From: Nitrospira sp.
Lineage (GTDB): Bacteria; Nitrospirota; Nitrospiria; Nitrospirales; Nitrospiraceae
Assembly (NCBI GenBank): GCA_031315995.1
Contig: JALDRG010000005.1
Location: 62,001 to 126,000 of the forward strand
Direction: 5' to 3'
Length of the DNA stretch: 64,000 bases
A model generated the notes under the pieces. It saw only the letters and a program-made list of their open reading frames with translations, did not search any database and had not been told where the DNA came from. Positions 1 through 8,917 of this stretch are shown piece by piece; the stretch's first letter is position 1; the number at the start of each line of letters is the position of its first letter. A program made the position numbers and the translations under genes.

Positions 1-108
1 CACAGCGCCGAGGAGGTGGCGGCCGTGGCGGCCGCCCTCAACGCCAGGCCCCGAAAAACGCTTGATTGGAAAACGCCTGCAGAGGCACTTGACCAGTTGT
101 CCCGATAG
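1..108 (+). pseudogene. IS30-family transposase, C-terminal fragment
   Basis: The window opens inside a reading frame that runs to TAG at 106-108. Its 35 residues include LNARPRKTLDWKTPAEAL, the typical C-terminal end of IS30-family transposases (after the DDE catalytic core). The gene continues left of the window, so I cannot say whether that copy is intact. It lies on the opposite strand to the broken IS30 gene at 452-1276, so it is a second copy or an inverted piece. An IS3 fragment begins about 30 bp downstream. The family call rests on motif recognition. Confidence 0.75.
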
Positions 109-139
109 ACCAACAAAGCCTATGTTGCGACGACCACTT

Positions 140-415
140 GAATCCGCCCAGTACACCAGCGAGTCGTTCCAACGGCTCCTGGCGGACCAGGGCCTCTCCT
201 GCAGCATGAGCCGTTCAGGCAACGTGTGGGATAACGCGGCGATGGAGAGCTTCTTCTCCTCGCTGAAGACCGAGCGAACCGCGCGCAAAACGTACCGAAC
301 ACGAGACCAGGCGAAAGCCGACGTGTTCGACTACATCGAGTGCTTCTACAATCCTAAACGGCGGCACTCGACGCTTGGCTATATGAGTCCTATGGAGTTC
401 GAAACGAAGGTGTAG
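140..415 (+). pseudogene. IS3-family transposase OrfB, 3' fragment
   Basis: An open frame covers 62-415, but IS3-type similarity starts only near 140, with SAQYTSESFQRLL, the end of the rve integrase core. It continues through SGNVWDNAAMESFFSSLK, which carries the last catalytic Glu of the DDE triad, and ends with YNPKRRHSTLGYMSP, the usual C-terminus. The first two catalytic Asp residues and all of OrfA are missing, so this is a dead 3' remnant. The sequence before 140 is junction DNA read by chance. A probable right terminal repeat follows at 423-454. Confidence 0.8.
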
Positions 416-422
416 TGAGCGT

Positions 423-454
423 AGGATGGTGTCAACGAAACCGGCAACAGCTCA
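423..454 (+). repeat. Probable right terminal repeat of the IS3 element
   Basis: Just after the OrfB stop comes GGTGTCAACGAAACCGG, close to the GTGTCCACAAAACCGG-like ends of many IS3-family elements. Similarity of the neighbouring IS30 gene stops at about 455-458, exactly where this repeat ends, so it marks an insertion boundary. The left end is not in the window. Confidence 0.55.
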
Positions 455-1276
455 GTCTCGGATCAGACCATTGGTGTTCTCGTTTACCCCACGTTCCCAC
501 GCGTGATAGGGCGTGGCAAAGAAGACGTGGGTCTGCAGGCACTGCGCGGTATTCCGGTGTCCGGCAAACTCTTTCCCGTTGTCGTAGGTAATGGTGTGGA
601 CATGCTGGCGGAACGGTTTCAGGCGACGCACGGTGGTGCGTGGCTTGAGCTGTGGGCCGAGACAGTTTCGAGATGATCGTGAACAAGCTTTTGCGCTCAA
701 CATGCGTCAAGAGCCTACCTTGATGGCGGGTGCCCACATGCGTGTCGCCCTCCCAATCGCCCAGTCGTGACTTGGCCGCCACGATCGCCGGCCGCTCAGC
801 GATGTCGATCCGAGCGGGATCACGCCGCGTCCGGCGTGCTGCGCCCCACGCTGGTTGTATCGCTTGCCCCGTCGACGCAAGAAGCGCCAGAGATCACCGC
901 CCATGCGCTTGTTCGCCCAGATCATCTGATAGATCCATTCAGGGCTAAGCGAGAGGCCACGTTCATTCCGCAACCAAAAGCTGGGCTGTTTCGGACTCCA
1001 CCGTTCCGCCCGGAGCTTCCGGATAAGAGCGCGACGAACACCGCTGGTCAGTTTGCGTGACTGGTGCCGAACCTGCTGCTGTCGAGCCTGGGCCGAGCGC
1101 TGCGCTTGCTGAAACCGGTAGCCCCGCCGCCCTGTGTTCCGAGCTAGTTCCCGACTGACCGTCCCTTGGCTGAACCCCAGAGCGTGGCTGATCTCGGCCT
1201 GGTCTTGCCCGCCTTTCGCAAGGCATAGAGCTGACATCGATCTTCGTACGTGATCCGACGATACGTCCTCATTCAT
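452..1276 (-). pseudogene. IS30-family transposase, frameshifted and truncated
   Basis: Read on the minus strand from ATG at 1276, the first 150 or so residues have the IS30 N-terminal helix-turn-helix (ISHALGFSQGTVSRELARNT) and the RRRGKRYNQRG linker. The frame is lost near the GVIP stretch. The next frame carries RIDIAERPAIVAAKSRLGDWE, with the first catalytic Asp region. A second shift near 660-700 leads to a third frame with HTITYDNGKEFAGH and NENTNGLIR. The protein then stops at the IS3 terminal repeat, missing its last 60 or so residues. With two frameshifts and a lost C-terminus it cannot encode a working transposase. Confidence 0.85.
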
Positions 1277-1436
1277 AACCTCTTGGTGTGCTAAGAGGTT
1301 ACTCCTTCACGCCGTCGGTGAAATTATGCACTGGCTACTTGAATCCACGAATAATTAAACAATTACAAAGAGAAGATTACGGTTTCAAAACAGACTGCTC
1401 TCAAAAAGGGAAGTCACTTCTTGTTACCCAGAAAGA

Positions 1437-1964
1437 TTATTCATACGTTCCTCGAATCGGATAATTATTTGCTCGGATCCACTCTACGGTTTCAACCAAT
1501 TCTCCAAGATCAGCTCGGTTAAACGGTGTGTTGGATATATCAATCAACTGAACCTTCCCATCGGCATTGACGGCTAACATGCCAGGCTCGGCAAAAGGCT
1601 GATCAGTTTCTTGTGGTGATCGGGGATGTGAAATATAAAGTCCCAGGTCCTGCATTTGTGCTATGGATAGTCCATAGGCAACAGGGAACGTCAGTCTACT
1701 GGATTCGACCATGGACATGGCTTTGTGTTCGGGGTCTCCAGATACCGCAATGACCTCGGCTCCTGTGGCAAGAAATTTTTCTTTCAAACTTTCAAGTCGC
1801 GTGAGGTATTGCTTGCAGATCGGGCAATGAAAACCTCGGTAAACAAACACGAGCTTCCAATTGCCTTTTTGCTGAGGTGTTCCTAAGATCTCTTGTCCAC
1901 CGCCAACTAATGGCAGGGTGATGGGGGGAAGTGGCCTTCCTGAGGATAGTTTTATCGTCGACAT
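1437..1964 (-). CDS. Peroxiredoxin-like (AhpC/TSA family) thiol protein
   Basis: A 175-residue protein with a thioredoxin fold expected from residue 10 onward. The active-site region is RGFHCPIC, with Cys47 and Cys50 forming a CxxC after the second strand. The motif SGDPEH follows near 75-80. This matches the peroxiredoxin-like AhpC/TSA family, which probably reduces peroxides or acts as a thiol oxidoreductase in the cytoplasm; there is no signal peptide. ATG at 1964 is preceded by AGGAG about 8 nt upstream. The gene stands alone beside insertion-sequence remnants. Its codons use A and T more than the genes from 2839 onward, which hints at acquisition by transfer. The substrate is unknown. 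Confidence 0.8.
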   Translation of the reverse strand: MSTIKLSSGRPLPPITLPLVGGGQEILGTPQQKGNWKLVFVYRGFHCPICKQYLTRLESLKEKFLATGAEVIAVSGDPEHKAMSMVESSRLTFPVAYGLSIAQMQDLGLYISHPRSPQETDQPFAEPGMLAVNADGKVQLIDISNTPFNRADLGELVETVEWIRANNYPIRGTYE

Positions 1965-2838
1965 AAGTTTTTCTCCTAGAAATTTCTCTCTTTAAGGCCT
2001 GGCGAATCTTCAAACGAAACCTCGGCAAACGTCGGTTGCTGCATGGGGGCGCCTCCTCATCAGTGCGGCGCTACCCTTAGCACATCGCGAGCGGAGAATA
2101 AATCAGACCTTCCCTAGGGAGCTATGGCAAACGGTCAGCTGAAGCGCTTGAAGAGATAAAGAGCTAGAATTCTCCTCCACTTCAAATCTGTTGCTCCCTG
2201 CGATAGTGGTGATACATCAAGGCCAAGCATGTTTTTTCTAGTGAGTAGGGCACATGAGCACCATAGTGCTGGGCAGGTTTAAAGGGTCGAACGCCTACTT
2301 ATTGCGTCTCTCCCTTCCAGTCCTGGAGGCGGCCTGGCTGATTCCCAAGGTGCGCGCGTCCAACGAGGGAGTCCGCGCTCGCGCGTTGCGCGAGCACAGG
2401 GAATCGCCAGGCCAGCGCCAGTCTCCCTCCACTGGGAACTCCTGAGCCGATGCGCTTTTTCGACCTAAGTCCTGGGGTCCTGGCAGATGATGGTCCGCCC
2501 ATTGACTGCATGAGGGGATGCCTGACTTGCTGCGGCAGACGCCCGTTGCGCTTTGGACGTAATGGCGAAGCCTGTCCTGTTTGAGCCGGCCGCCGGCGAG
2601 TTGACAGGCTTCGAGTAGGCAAGGCTTAGTCTGGTGCTCAGGCAGGCGTCTGTGGCGGACTATCCCCTGCCAGGCACTGGCCTCCCTTAGGCCCCATCCC
2701 CTTCGACCCATCTCCCCAGCTCTTCCTAGGCCCTCTTCTCGGGGTGGTTTCATTGATTGTGCGAGAAGGGGTGTCGTACAATCAAACAGTCTAAGTTCCC
2801 TCGTGGTATAGTTTTTTCAATCAACCGAAAGGCTGCAG
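1965..2838. other. Long stretch with no recognisable gene
   Basis: About 870 bp between the peroxiredoxin-like gene and nadA. Several open frames of 60-150 codons occur on both strands (for example 2295-2753 minus), but none shows a known motif, a convincing Shine-Dalgarno site or protein-like composition. A perfect 8-bp hairpin with a 3-nt loop lies at 2377-2395, with no T-run after it. A second imperfect palindrome lies at 2755-2783, just upstream of nadA. The stretch may be decayed mobile DNA, given the insertion-sequence remnants to its left; I cannot show this. Confidence 0.5.
2755..2783. promoter_or_regulatory. Inverted repeat upstream of nadA, candidate operator
   Basis: GATTGTGCGA and TCGTACAATC form two 10-bp arms with one mismatch and a 9-bp spacer, 55-85 bp before the nadA start. 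A TATAGT -10-like hexamer follows near 2810. NAD-synthesis genes are often controlled by repressors that bind palindromes (NrtR, NiaR, NadQ), but this sequence is not a clear match to any of them. A transcript hairpin is an equal alternative. Confidence 0.3.
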
Positions 2839-3942
2839 GTGAAAACGGTCGCCACGCTTCCCCGTCCCATTACCGACTATCAATCGTTGTCTGCCGAAGA
2901 ACTCTTCGAACGGACCCGCACAGCCAAACGGCTGCTCGGCGACCGGGTGATGATCCTCGGCCACAATTACCAGCGCGACGAAGTCATCCAGCATGCCGAT
3001 TTCCGCGGCGATTCGCTGATCTTGTCCCAACTGGCTGAGGAAAAATCCGATCGGCCCTATGTCGTCTTTTGCGGCGTGCATTTCATGGCGGAAACAGCCG
3101 ATGTGTTGAGCCGTTCCAATCAAACGGTCATTCTTCCGGATATGGCGGCCGGCTGCTCCATGGCCGACATGGCGGCGATCGAACAGGTTGAGCAATGCTG
3201 GGATGCGCTCGGCCGGATCGTCCCGGTCGAGGAGACGGTCATGCCGGCGGTCTATGTGAATTCTGCTGCGGTCCTCAAGGCTTTTTGCGGAGAACATGGC
3301 GGCCTCACCTGTACCTCGTCCAATGCGCGCAAGGTCATCGAATGGAGTTGGGCGCGCCGGGAGAAGATTCTGTTTTTCCCGGACGAACATCTGGGCCGCA
3401 ACACGGCGAACAAGATGGGCATTCCGCGCGAGCAGATGATTGTCTGGGACCCCTTCATGCCGCGCGGCGGCAATTCCGTGGAGGCGATCCAGCGGGCCAA
3501 GCTGATTCTCTGGAAGGGGCATTGCAGCGTGCACCAGATGTTTCAGCCGTCCCACGTCGACTATTTCCGTAAGCAGTACCCGGATGTGAAGGTCATCGTG
3601 CATCCGGAATGCCATGAGGATGTCGTGAACAAGGCTGACCTGGTGGGGTCGACGGAATACATTATCCGCACCATTACGGCTGCGCCGGCCGGCACCACTT
3701 GGGCCGTCGGGACGGAACTGAATCTGGTCAATCGCCTGAAGCATGAGCAAACCGACAAGAAAGTCTTTTTCCTCTCCTCGACGGTCTGCCAATGCGCCAC
3801 CATGTACCGTATCGACGCCCCGCACCTCTGCTGGGCGCTGGAAAACCTCGTCGACGGTCATGTGGTCAATCAGATCGTCGTGCCGGACGACGAAAAGCAG
3901 TGGGCGAAGATCGCACTGGATCGTATGATGGCGCTGAGCTAG
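2839..3942 (+). CDS. nadA: Quinolinate synthase NadA
   Basis: A 367-residue protein that condenses iminoaspartate with dihydroxyacetone phosphate to quinolinate, the second step of de novo NAD synthesis, using an oxygen-sensitive 4Fe-4S cluster. Visible family motifs are LGHNYQRDEVI (residues 40-50), DMAAGCSMAD with Cys106, GHCSVHQMF with Cys229, HPEC near 255-258, and a late Cys pair at 318 and 320. Cys106, Cys229 and one of Cys318/Cys320 are the likely cluster ligands. The length fits the longer NadA form. The start is GTG at 2839; the first in-frame ATG would remove the conserved N-terminal part. No nadB or nadC lies next to it; nadD is at 25027-25707. Confidence 0.95.
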   Translation: MKTVATLPRPITDYQSLSAEELFERTRTAKRLLGDRVMILGHNYQRDEVIQHADFRGDSLILSQLAEEKSDRPYVVFCGVHFMAETADVLSRSNQTVILPDMAAGCSMADMAAIEQVEQCWDALGRIVPVEETVMPAVYVNSAAVLKAFCGEHGGLTCTSSNARKVIEWSWARREKILFFPDEHLGRNTANKMGIPREQMIVWDPFMPRGGNSVEAIQRAKLILWKGHCSVHQMFQPSHVDYFRKQYPDVKVIVHPECHEDVVNKADLVGSTEYIIRTITAAPAGTTWAVGTELNLVNRLKHEQTDKKVFFLSSTVCQCATMYRIDAPHLCWALENLVDGHVVNQIVVPDDEKQWAKIALDRMMALS

Positions 3943-3950
3943 CAGGATTG

Positions 3951-4112
3951 TGAAAAGCGCCTCCGGTGGCGTGCTCGCGTCGCTTGCATTTTCAACGTAC
4001 CGCTATGGGGAAAAGCGCTTGTCCAGGCAGGCGCAGGGTGGGCGGGTACGAATGTGACCCCCCCATGATCCCTCGCTGCGGCCTTGCCGGAAGACGCTTT
4101 TGACGATCCTGC
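3951..4112. repeat. Palindromic intergenic repeat, copy A (diverged)
   Basis: This sequence between nadA and ileS shares an ordered set of blocks with the stretches at 39809, 47941 and 48084. The blocks are an opening TGAAAA, a GGCGTGCTCGCGTCGCT-like block, AACGTACC, a later GGTACG, GCTGCGGCCTTGCCGG, and a closing TTTTGACGATCCTGC. It is the most diverged copy around the centre. The outer arms are roughly inverted copies of each other. It has no open frame and fills almost the whole gap between the genes. Confidence 0.65.
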
Positions 4113-4206
4113 AAGAACAAACCACTGGTTCCTCTCGCCTCGTTTCGGTATAGTCCTCTCTTTACGCGCACTTCATGACTCGTTCGTGCCTCAAATAGAT
4201 CATCCT

Positions 4207-7026
4207 ATGGACTATAAAGCGACCCTCAATTTGCCGAAGACCGACTTCCCGATGAAGGCCAACCTGCCGCAGCGGGAGCCGGAGATGCTTGCCCGCTGGA
4301 CTCAGGAAAAGTTGTATGAACGCATCCAGGAATCCCGCCAGGGTTTTCCGCTCTATGTGTTGCATGACGGACCACCCTATGCGAACGGACGTATCCATAT
4401 CGGCCATGCGCTGAACAAGATACTGAAAGACATCATCATCAAGTCGAAGACGATGTCCGGGTATCAGGTGCCCTATGTGCCTGGTTGGGATTGCCACGGT
4501 CTGCCGATCGAGCATCAGGTCCTCAAGGAATTGGGCGACAAGAAACGGGATTTGGATGCCCTCGCCATACGCAAGCTCTGTAAAGAGTATGCCGAGAAGT
4601 ACGTGGCGATCCAACGGGAGGAGTTTCAGCGCCTGGGCGTGCTGGGCGATTGGCACCAGCCCTATCTCACGTTGAATCCCGCCTATGAGGGGACGATCGT
4701 CCGGGAGTTCGGTCGCTTCGTGGAGCGCGGCGGGGTCTATAAGGGCCTGAAGCCCGTCTTGTGGTGCACGCAGGATCAGACGGCGTTGGCGGAGGCGGAA
4801 GTTGAATATGAAAACCACACCTCGCCCTCGGTCTATGCGAAATTCCCGTTGGTCAGCCCGCCTGCGGTGCTCAGCAAGCGATTTGGGCCGATTGCGTTCC
4901 CTAGTGAAGTGAAGAGCGTCTCTGTCCTGATCTGGACGACCACTCCCTGGACCTTGCCGGCCAACCAGGCGGTCTGCCTGCATGCCGACATTGACTATGC
5001 CTTCGTGCAAGTCGGTGATGAGTTGCTGGTGATTGCCGAAAAGCTGGTCGAGTCGGTCGCCAAAGCCTGTGATCTGCCGGCCTATACCATCGTCGCGGTC
5101 AAAAAGGGCGGCGAGGGTTTTGAAGGCTTGGAGACGCAACGCCCCTTGACCACCGGTCTTTCGCCGCTGCTCTTGGGAGATTTTGTTACCCTCGAACAAG
5201 GCACCGGTTGCGTCCATATTGCGCCGGGCCACGGCATGGAAGACTACCTTTTGGTGTTGGACCACAACGCGACGGCCACAGTGGGAGAACGTCTCGAAAT
5301 CCTGGCTCCGGTGGATAACGGCGGTAAATTCACGGAGGCCGTACCCGAGTTTGCCGGTCAGCATGTGTTTAAGGCCAATCCTAAAATCGTGGAGCGCCTC
5401 AAGGAGAACGGGCGCCTGCTCGGTCATGGGTCGTTGAATCACTCCTATCCCCATTGCTGGCGTTGCAAACAGCCGGTGATCTTTCGCGCCACGGAACAGT
5501 GGTTCGTCTCGATGGAGACCAACGAGTTGCGGACTGAAGCGCTGGCGGAAATCGGTCGCGTGCAGTGGGTGCCGCCTTGGGGTCAGGATCGAATCGAGGG
5601 CATGATCAAGAACCGTCCTGATTGGTGTCTCTCACGTCAGCGGGTCTGGGGCACGCCCATCCCGGCCTTTACCTGCGTGAAATGCAAGCAAGTCTTGGCT
5701 CAGCCGGGGGTGATCGATCATGTCGCGGATTTGATTGCCCAGCATGGCACCGACTATTGGTTTGCCAATCAGGCCGCAGCGTTGCTCCCTGCCGGGACCC
5801 AATGCGAAGGCTGCGGCGGGACGGAATTTGAGAAGGAACGCGACATTCTGGACGTGTGGTTCGAGTCGGGCGTGAGTTACGCGGCGGTGCTGAAATCCCG
5901 GCAGTGGTGGCCGGCGGATCTGTATCTGGAAGGGTCCGACCAGCATCGTGGCTGGTTCCACAGCGCCTTGCTGGCCGGGGTGATTACCGATCGCCGAGCG
6001 CCGTACAAGGCGGTGCTCACCCACGGGTTTGTGCTGGATGGTGCCGGACGGAAGATGTCGAAGTCGGCGGGCAATGTCGTCGCGCCGCAGGACGTGATCA
6101 AACAATCAGGCGCGGAAATTCTCCGCCTCTGGGTATCGGCGCAGGACTATCGCGAGGATTTGCGGATTTCACCGGAGATCCTGACCCATCTTATCGAAGC
6201 GTACCGGAAGATCCGCAATACCTGCCGCTTTCTGCTGAGCAATCTCTACGATTTCGATCCCGCGCGGCACCGTATCCCATTCGAGCAGTTGCCTGAATTG
6301 GATCGCTGGGCGCTTATGCGCTTGGGCGACCTGATTCCTCGCGTGCGGAAGGGGTACGACGAATTCGAGTTTCATACGATCTTTCACGCGTTGAACAACT
6401 TCTGTTCCGTCGATTTGAGCGCAGTCTATCTCGATATCTTGAAAGACCGGCTCTATACGTTCCGCAAGGATTCGCCTTTGCGACGCGGTTCGCAGACCGT
6501 GTTATTCGACATTGTGATCGCCCTCACGAAATTGATGGCGCCGGTGTTGAGTTTCACCGCCGAGGAAATCTGGCGGATGTTGCCGGAATCAGTTCGAGCC
6601 GACTCCAAGGCTGAAAGTGTGCACCTTGCCATGTTCCCGGACGTCGATCCGCGCTGGGCAGACCCCAAACTGGCGGAGCGGTGGGAGCAACTCCTTGAAG
6701 TGAGAACGGCTGTGCAAGCCGCACTGGAGGTGCGACGTCGCGACAAGGTGATCGGCGCGCCTCTGGAGGCGAAGGTCGTAATCGAAGCCAATCCCGCCTC
6801 TTATGATTTGTTGACGAAATACGGGCAGGATCTTCCGGCATTCTTTATCGTCTCGGACGTGCTGCTTCAGCCGGTCTCGCATCTGCCGGAGAGTCCGGGG
6901 TTCGCGGTCACGGTGGAGAAGGCAACGGGCGTCAAATGCGAACGCTGCTGGAATTATCGCGGGACGGTTGGAACTTTCCCCGACCATCCCACGCTCTGCG
7001 ATCGCTGCGTTGAGGCGGTGCGTTGA
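4207..7026 (+). CDS. ileS: Isoleucyl-tRNA synthetase
   Basis: A class I aminoacyl-tRNA synthetase that charges tRNA-Ile and edits misactivated valine. Counting from ATG at 4207, it has 939 residues. HIGH lies at residues 64-67, KMSKS at 616-620, and the CP1 editing domain lies between them. A C-terminal zinc site is formed by Cys911, Cys914, Cys931 and Cys934. The frame is open from 4084, but the 41 residues before 4207 overlap the intergenic repeat and do not resemble the family, so I prefer 4207. The stop overlaps the start of lspA by 4 bp, as in many bacteria where ileS and lspA form one operon. Confidence 0.96.
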   Translation: MDYKATLNLPKTDFPMKANLPQREPEMLARWTQEKLYERIQESRQGFPLYVLHDGPPYANGRIHIGHALNKILKDIIIKSKTMSGYQVPYVPGWDCHGLPIEHQVLKELGDKKRDLDALAIRKLCKEYAEKYVAIQREEFQRLGVLGDWHQPYLTLNPAYEGTIVREFGRFVERGGVYKGLKPVLWCTQDQTALAEAEVEYENHTSPSVYAKFPLVSPPAVLSKRFGPIAFPSEVKSVSVLIWTTTPWTLPANQAVCLHADIDYAFVQVGDELLVIAEKLVESVAKACDLPAYTIVAVKKGGEGFEGLETQRPLTTGLSPLLLGDFVTLEQGTGCVHIAPGHGMEDYLLVLDHNATATVGERLEILAPVDNGGKFTEAVPEFAGQHVFKANPKIVERLKENGRLLGHGSLNHSYPHCWRCKQPVIFRATEQWFVSMETNELRTEALAEIGRVQWVPPWGQDRIEGMIKNRPDWCLSRQRVWGTPIPAFTCVKCKQVLAQPGVIDHVADLIAQHGTDYWFANQAAALLPAGTQCEGCGGTEFEKERDILDVWFESGVSYAAVLKSRQWWPADLYLEGSDQHRGWFHSALLAGVITDRRAPYKAVLTHGFVLDGAGRKMSKSAGNVVAPQDVIKQSGAEILRLWVSAQDYREDLRISPEILTHLIEAYRKIRNTCRFLLSNLYDFDPARHRIPFEQLPELDRWALMRLGDLIPRVRKGYDEFEFHTIFHALNNFCSVDLSAVYLDILKDRLYTFRKDSPLRRGSQTVLFDIVIALTKLMAPVLSFTAEEIWRMLPESVRADSKAESVHLAMFPDVDPRWADPKLAERWEQLLEVRTAVQAALEVRRRDKVIGAPLEAKVVIEANPASYDLLTKYGQDLPAFFIVSDVLLQPVSHLPESPGFAVTVEKATGVKCERCWNYRGTVGTFPDHPTLCDRCVEAVR

Positions 7027-7544
7027 GTACCTCCGTCCGTTATTTTCTGCTCGGTTTCCTCAGCCTGGCGATCGTGGTGCTGGATCAAGTCACGAAGGTC
7101 TACGTCATGGAGACCATGCGGCTCCATGAATCTATTCCAGTCGTCGCCAATTTCTTCAGCATCACCTACATCCGAAACCCAGGCGCGGCGTTCGGTTTTC
7201 TGTCGTCCAGCAGCAGTTCGTTCCGGTTTGTGTTCTTCGGGCTGACCTCGATCTTTGCCGTGGGTTTGCTGGGGACGATTCTGGTGCGCATGCCGAAGGA
7301 TGACTGGATGGGGCGTCTCAGCGTCGCGGCGATTCTGGGTGGGGCGATCGGAAATTTATTAGATCGTGTGCGGTATGGGGAAGTGATCGACTTTCTTGAT
7401 TTTTACATCAACGGCTACCACTGGCCGGCGTTCAACATCGCTGATTCGGCGATTACCGTTGGGGTGGTGTTTCTGATTCTGCACTTTGCGCTGGAGAAAG
7501 AGCCGGAGGAAGCTCCGGTGATTCCCGAGAACCGCCCCTCTTAA
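7023..7544 (+). CDS. lspA: Lipoprotein signal peptidase (signal peptidase II)
   Basis: A 173-residue inner-membrane aspartyl protease that cuts the signal peptide from diacylglyceryl-modified prolipoproteins. Four membrane segments are visible. The conserved DQVTK is at residues 21-25. The catalytic Asp residues are Asp114 in NLLDR and Asp141 in NIADS. The start is TTG at 7023, overlapping the ileS stop (TTGA), which implies translational coupling. Likely clients in this window are the lipoproteins at 8918, 38934, 56300, 58725 and 60684. Confidence 0.95.
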   Translation: MSTSVRYFLLGFLSLAIVVLDQVTKVYVMETMRLHESIPVVANFFSITYIRNPGAAFGFLSSSSSSFRFVFFGLTSIFAVGLLGTILVRMPKDDWMGRLSVAAILGGAIGNLLDRVRYGEVIDFLDFYINGYHWPAFNIADSAITVGVVFLILHFALEKEPEEAPVIPENRPS

Positions 7545-7787
7545 CCGAATGCGGAAATAGTCTCCCCCATATTTCAGCGGCCGAACCGGCCTTCCTTGAG
7601 TGTATCCACCATCTACGGTTCTCCGATTCTCGCCGGATGATGCTTGGCGAGGCCGGCGCCTTCTCTTGCTTCTTGGTCATCAGGTCGAAGTTGGAGTATG
7701 CCTGCATCTCATCGCCCCAGGCATCGCAGGCGTGGACCTTGTCCAGGTGGTTTCCCTTGACGACTCGACTTCTTACGGTGGATCAGA

Positions 7788-8663
7788 TCACCGGACGACC
7801 AACAGCACGATCACGCCCAGCACCATACGGTAGTAGGCAAAGACGCTCAAGCTGTGGCGTTGGACGAAGGTCAGAAAGGCGGCAATGACGGCCCACGCCA
7901 CCACGAATGAGACCACCAGGCCGATTCCAAGGGCCACGTAGTCTTGTTGTGAGAAGGCCGCTTGGGATTTGAGCATTTGATAGATCGTGGCGATGATCAT
8001 CGTCGGGAGCGCCAGGAAGAAGGAATATTCGGTGGCGACGCGCCGGTCGAAGCCGGCCAGAAGACCTCCGACAATCGTCGAGCCTGAGCGGGACATGCCA
8101 GGAATTAAGGAGGCGCATTGGGCGATGCCGACCCAGAGAGCCGAGCGGGGCGTGACCTGGAGCAGTTCTTTCACGCGCACCCTGCTCTGCATGCGCTCGA
8201 CCGCCAGAATGATGATGCCTCCGACGATCAGCGAAATCGCCACGGTGGTCGGCGAGAAGAGATGCTCCTTGATCGTCTTGTGGGCGAAGAACCCCACGAG
8301 CGCGGCAGGCAAGAAGGCCAATCCCAACCCGATGACGAACCAGAGATTAGGCTGGGCCTGAATGGACTTCTGAACGAGCGACGTCCACGAGGTCGTGCCA
8401 CGCGCGGCGACCAACGATCGAAAGTCGCGTTGCTCACGTAGGGCATGCGACGCCAGCGACGAAAGCTTGGCGCGTTCATAGGCAATGATGGCGAGAATTG
8501 ACCCTAGCTGGATCGAAATCTCCACGTTTGAGGCGATATCACCCGTAAACCCCAGGGCATGCCCGACGAGAATGAGATGGCCGGTCGAGGAGACGGGAAG
8601 AAATTCCGTCAATCCTTCGATGATGCCGAGAATGACGGCAAGCTCTGGGCCCCAATTCATCAT
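7788..8663 (-). CDS. uppP: Undecaprenyl-diphosphatase UppP (BacA type)
   Basis: A polytopic membrane protein that removes a phosphate from undecaprenyl diphosphate, recycling the carrier used for peptidoglycan and other envelope polymers. It carries the two family signatures: EGLTEFLPVSSTGHL near the N-terminus and IPGMSRSGST in the second half. These supply the acidic, His and Arg catalytic residues. The frame extends upstream to 8759, but those residues are polar and unlike the family. The tandem ATG codons at 8663 and 8660 give about 290 residues, close to the usual 270. It is convergent with lspA, and about 240 bp without a recognisable gene separates them. Confidence 0.93.
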   Translation of the reverse strand: MMNWGPELAVILGIIEGLTEFLPVSSTGHLILVGHALGFTGDIASNVEISIQLGSILAIIAYERAKLSSLASHALREQRDFRSLVAARGTTSWTSLVQKSIQAQPNLWFVIGLGLAFLPAALVGFFAHKTIKEHLFSPTTVAISLIVGGIIILAVERMQSRVRVKELLQVTPRSALWVGIAQCASLIPGMSRSGSTIVGGLLAGFDRRVATEYSFFLALPTMIIATIYQMLKSQAAFSQQDYVALGIGLVVSFVVAWAVIAAFLTFVQRHSLSVFAYYRMVLGVIVLLVVR

Positions 8664-8839
8664 GGTGCGAGTGAGAGGGTATGTGAGAGTGCTGGTGGTT
8701 GGTGACGTGGCATTGCTGAACGGTCGTTGCATATTCCCAAACTGTTCCCCTGCAGTCAAGCATCGTCACATTTTGTGATGAAGGATTTTACAGCGAGACC
8801 TCCGGATCGGCGGCGGACGCCGCGCAATCGGCAAACATG

Positions 8840-8868
8840 TTGACAAACCGTGGGTCTTGGCATACACA
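8840..8868 (+). promoter_or_regulatory. Probable sigma-70 promoter of the HhH lipoprotein gene
   Basis: A perfect TTGACA at 8840-8845 is followed by a 17-bp spacer and TACACA at 8863-8868, a weak -10 box with 3 of 6 matches. It would give a leader of about 45 nt before the ATG at 8918. Confidence 0.45.
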
Positions 8869-8917
8869 CAACAAGAGGGAAGAAATCCGATCGGTCGGAT
8901 CGAACAGGGAGGGTCGC

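Noticed and set aside
2377..2395. Perfect 8-bp hairpin as a terminator
   Set aside because: No T-run on either side and no recognised gene ending nearby.
2295..2753. Open frames of up to 152 codons in the gene-free stretch
   Set aside because: No motif, no Shine-Dalgarno site, and low-complexity Arg/Gly/Pro content; kept only as a described gap.
2821..3861. A 346-codon minus-strand frame across nadA
   Set aside because: It is antisense to NadA, which has all its cluster Cys motifs; no ribosome-binding site and no family resemblance.
4162..5454. A 430-codon open frame on the minus strand inside ileS
   Set aside because: It lies wholly antisense to a clear isoleucyl-tRNA synthetase, and its translation has no motif and an Arg/His/Leu-heavy composition typical of antisense frames in GC-rich genes.
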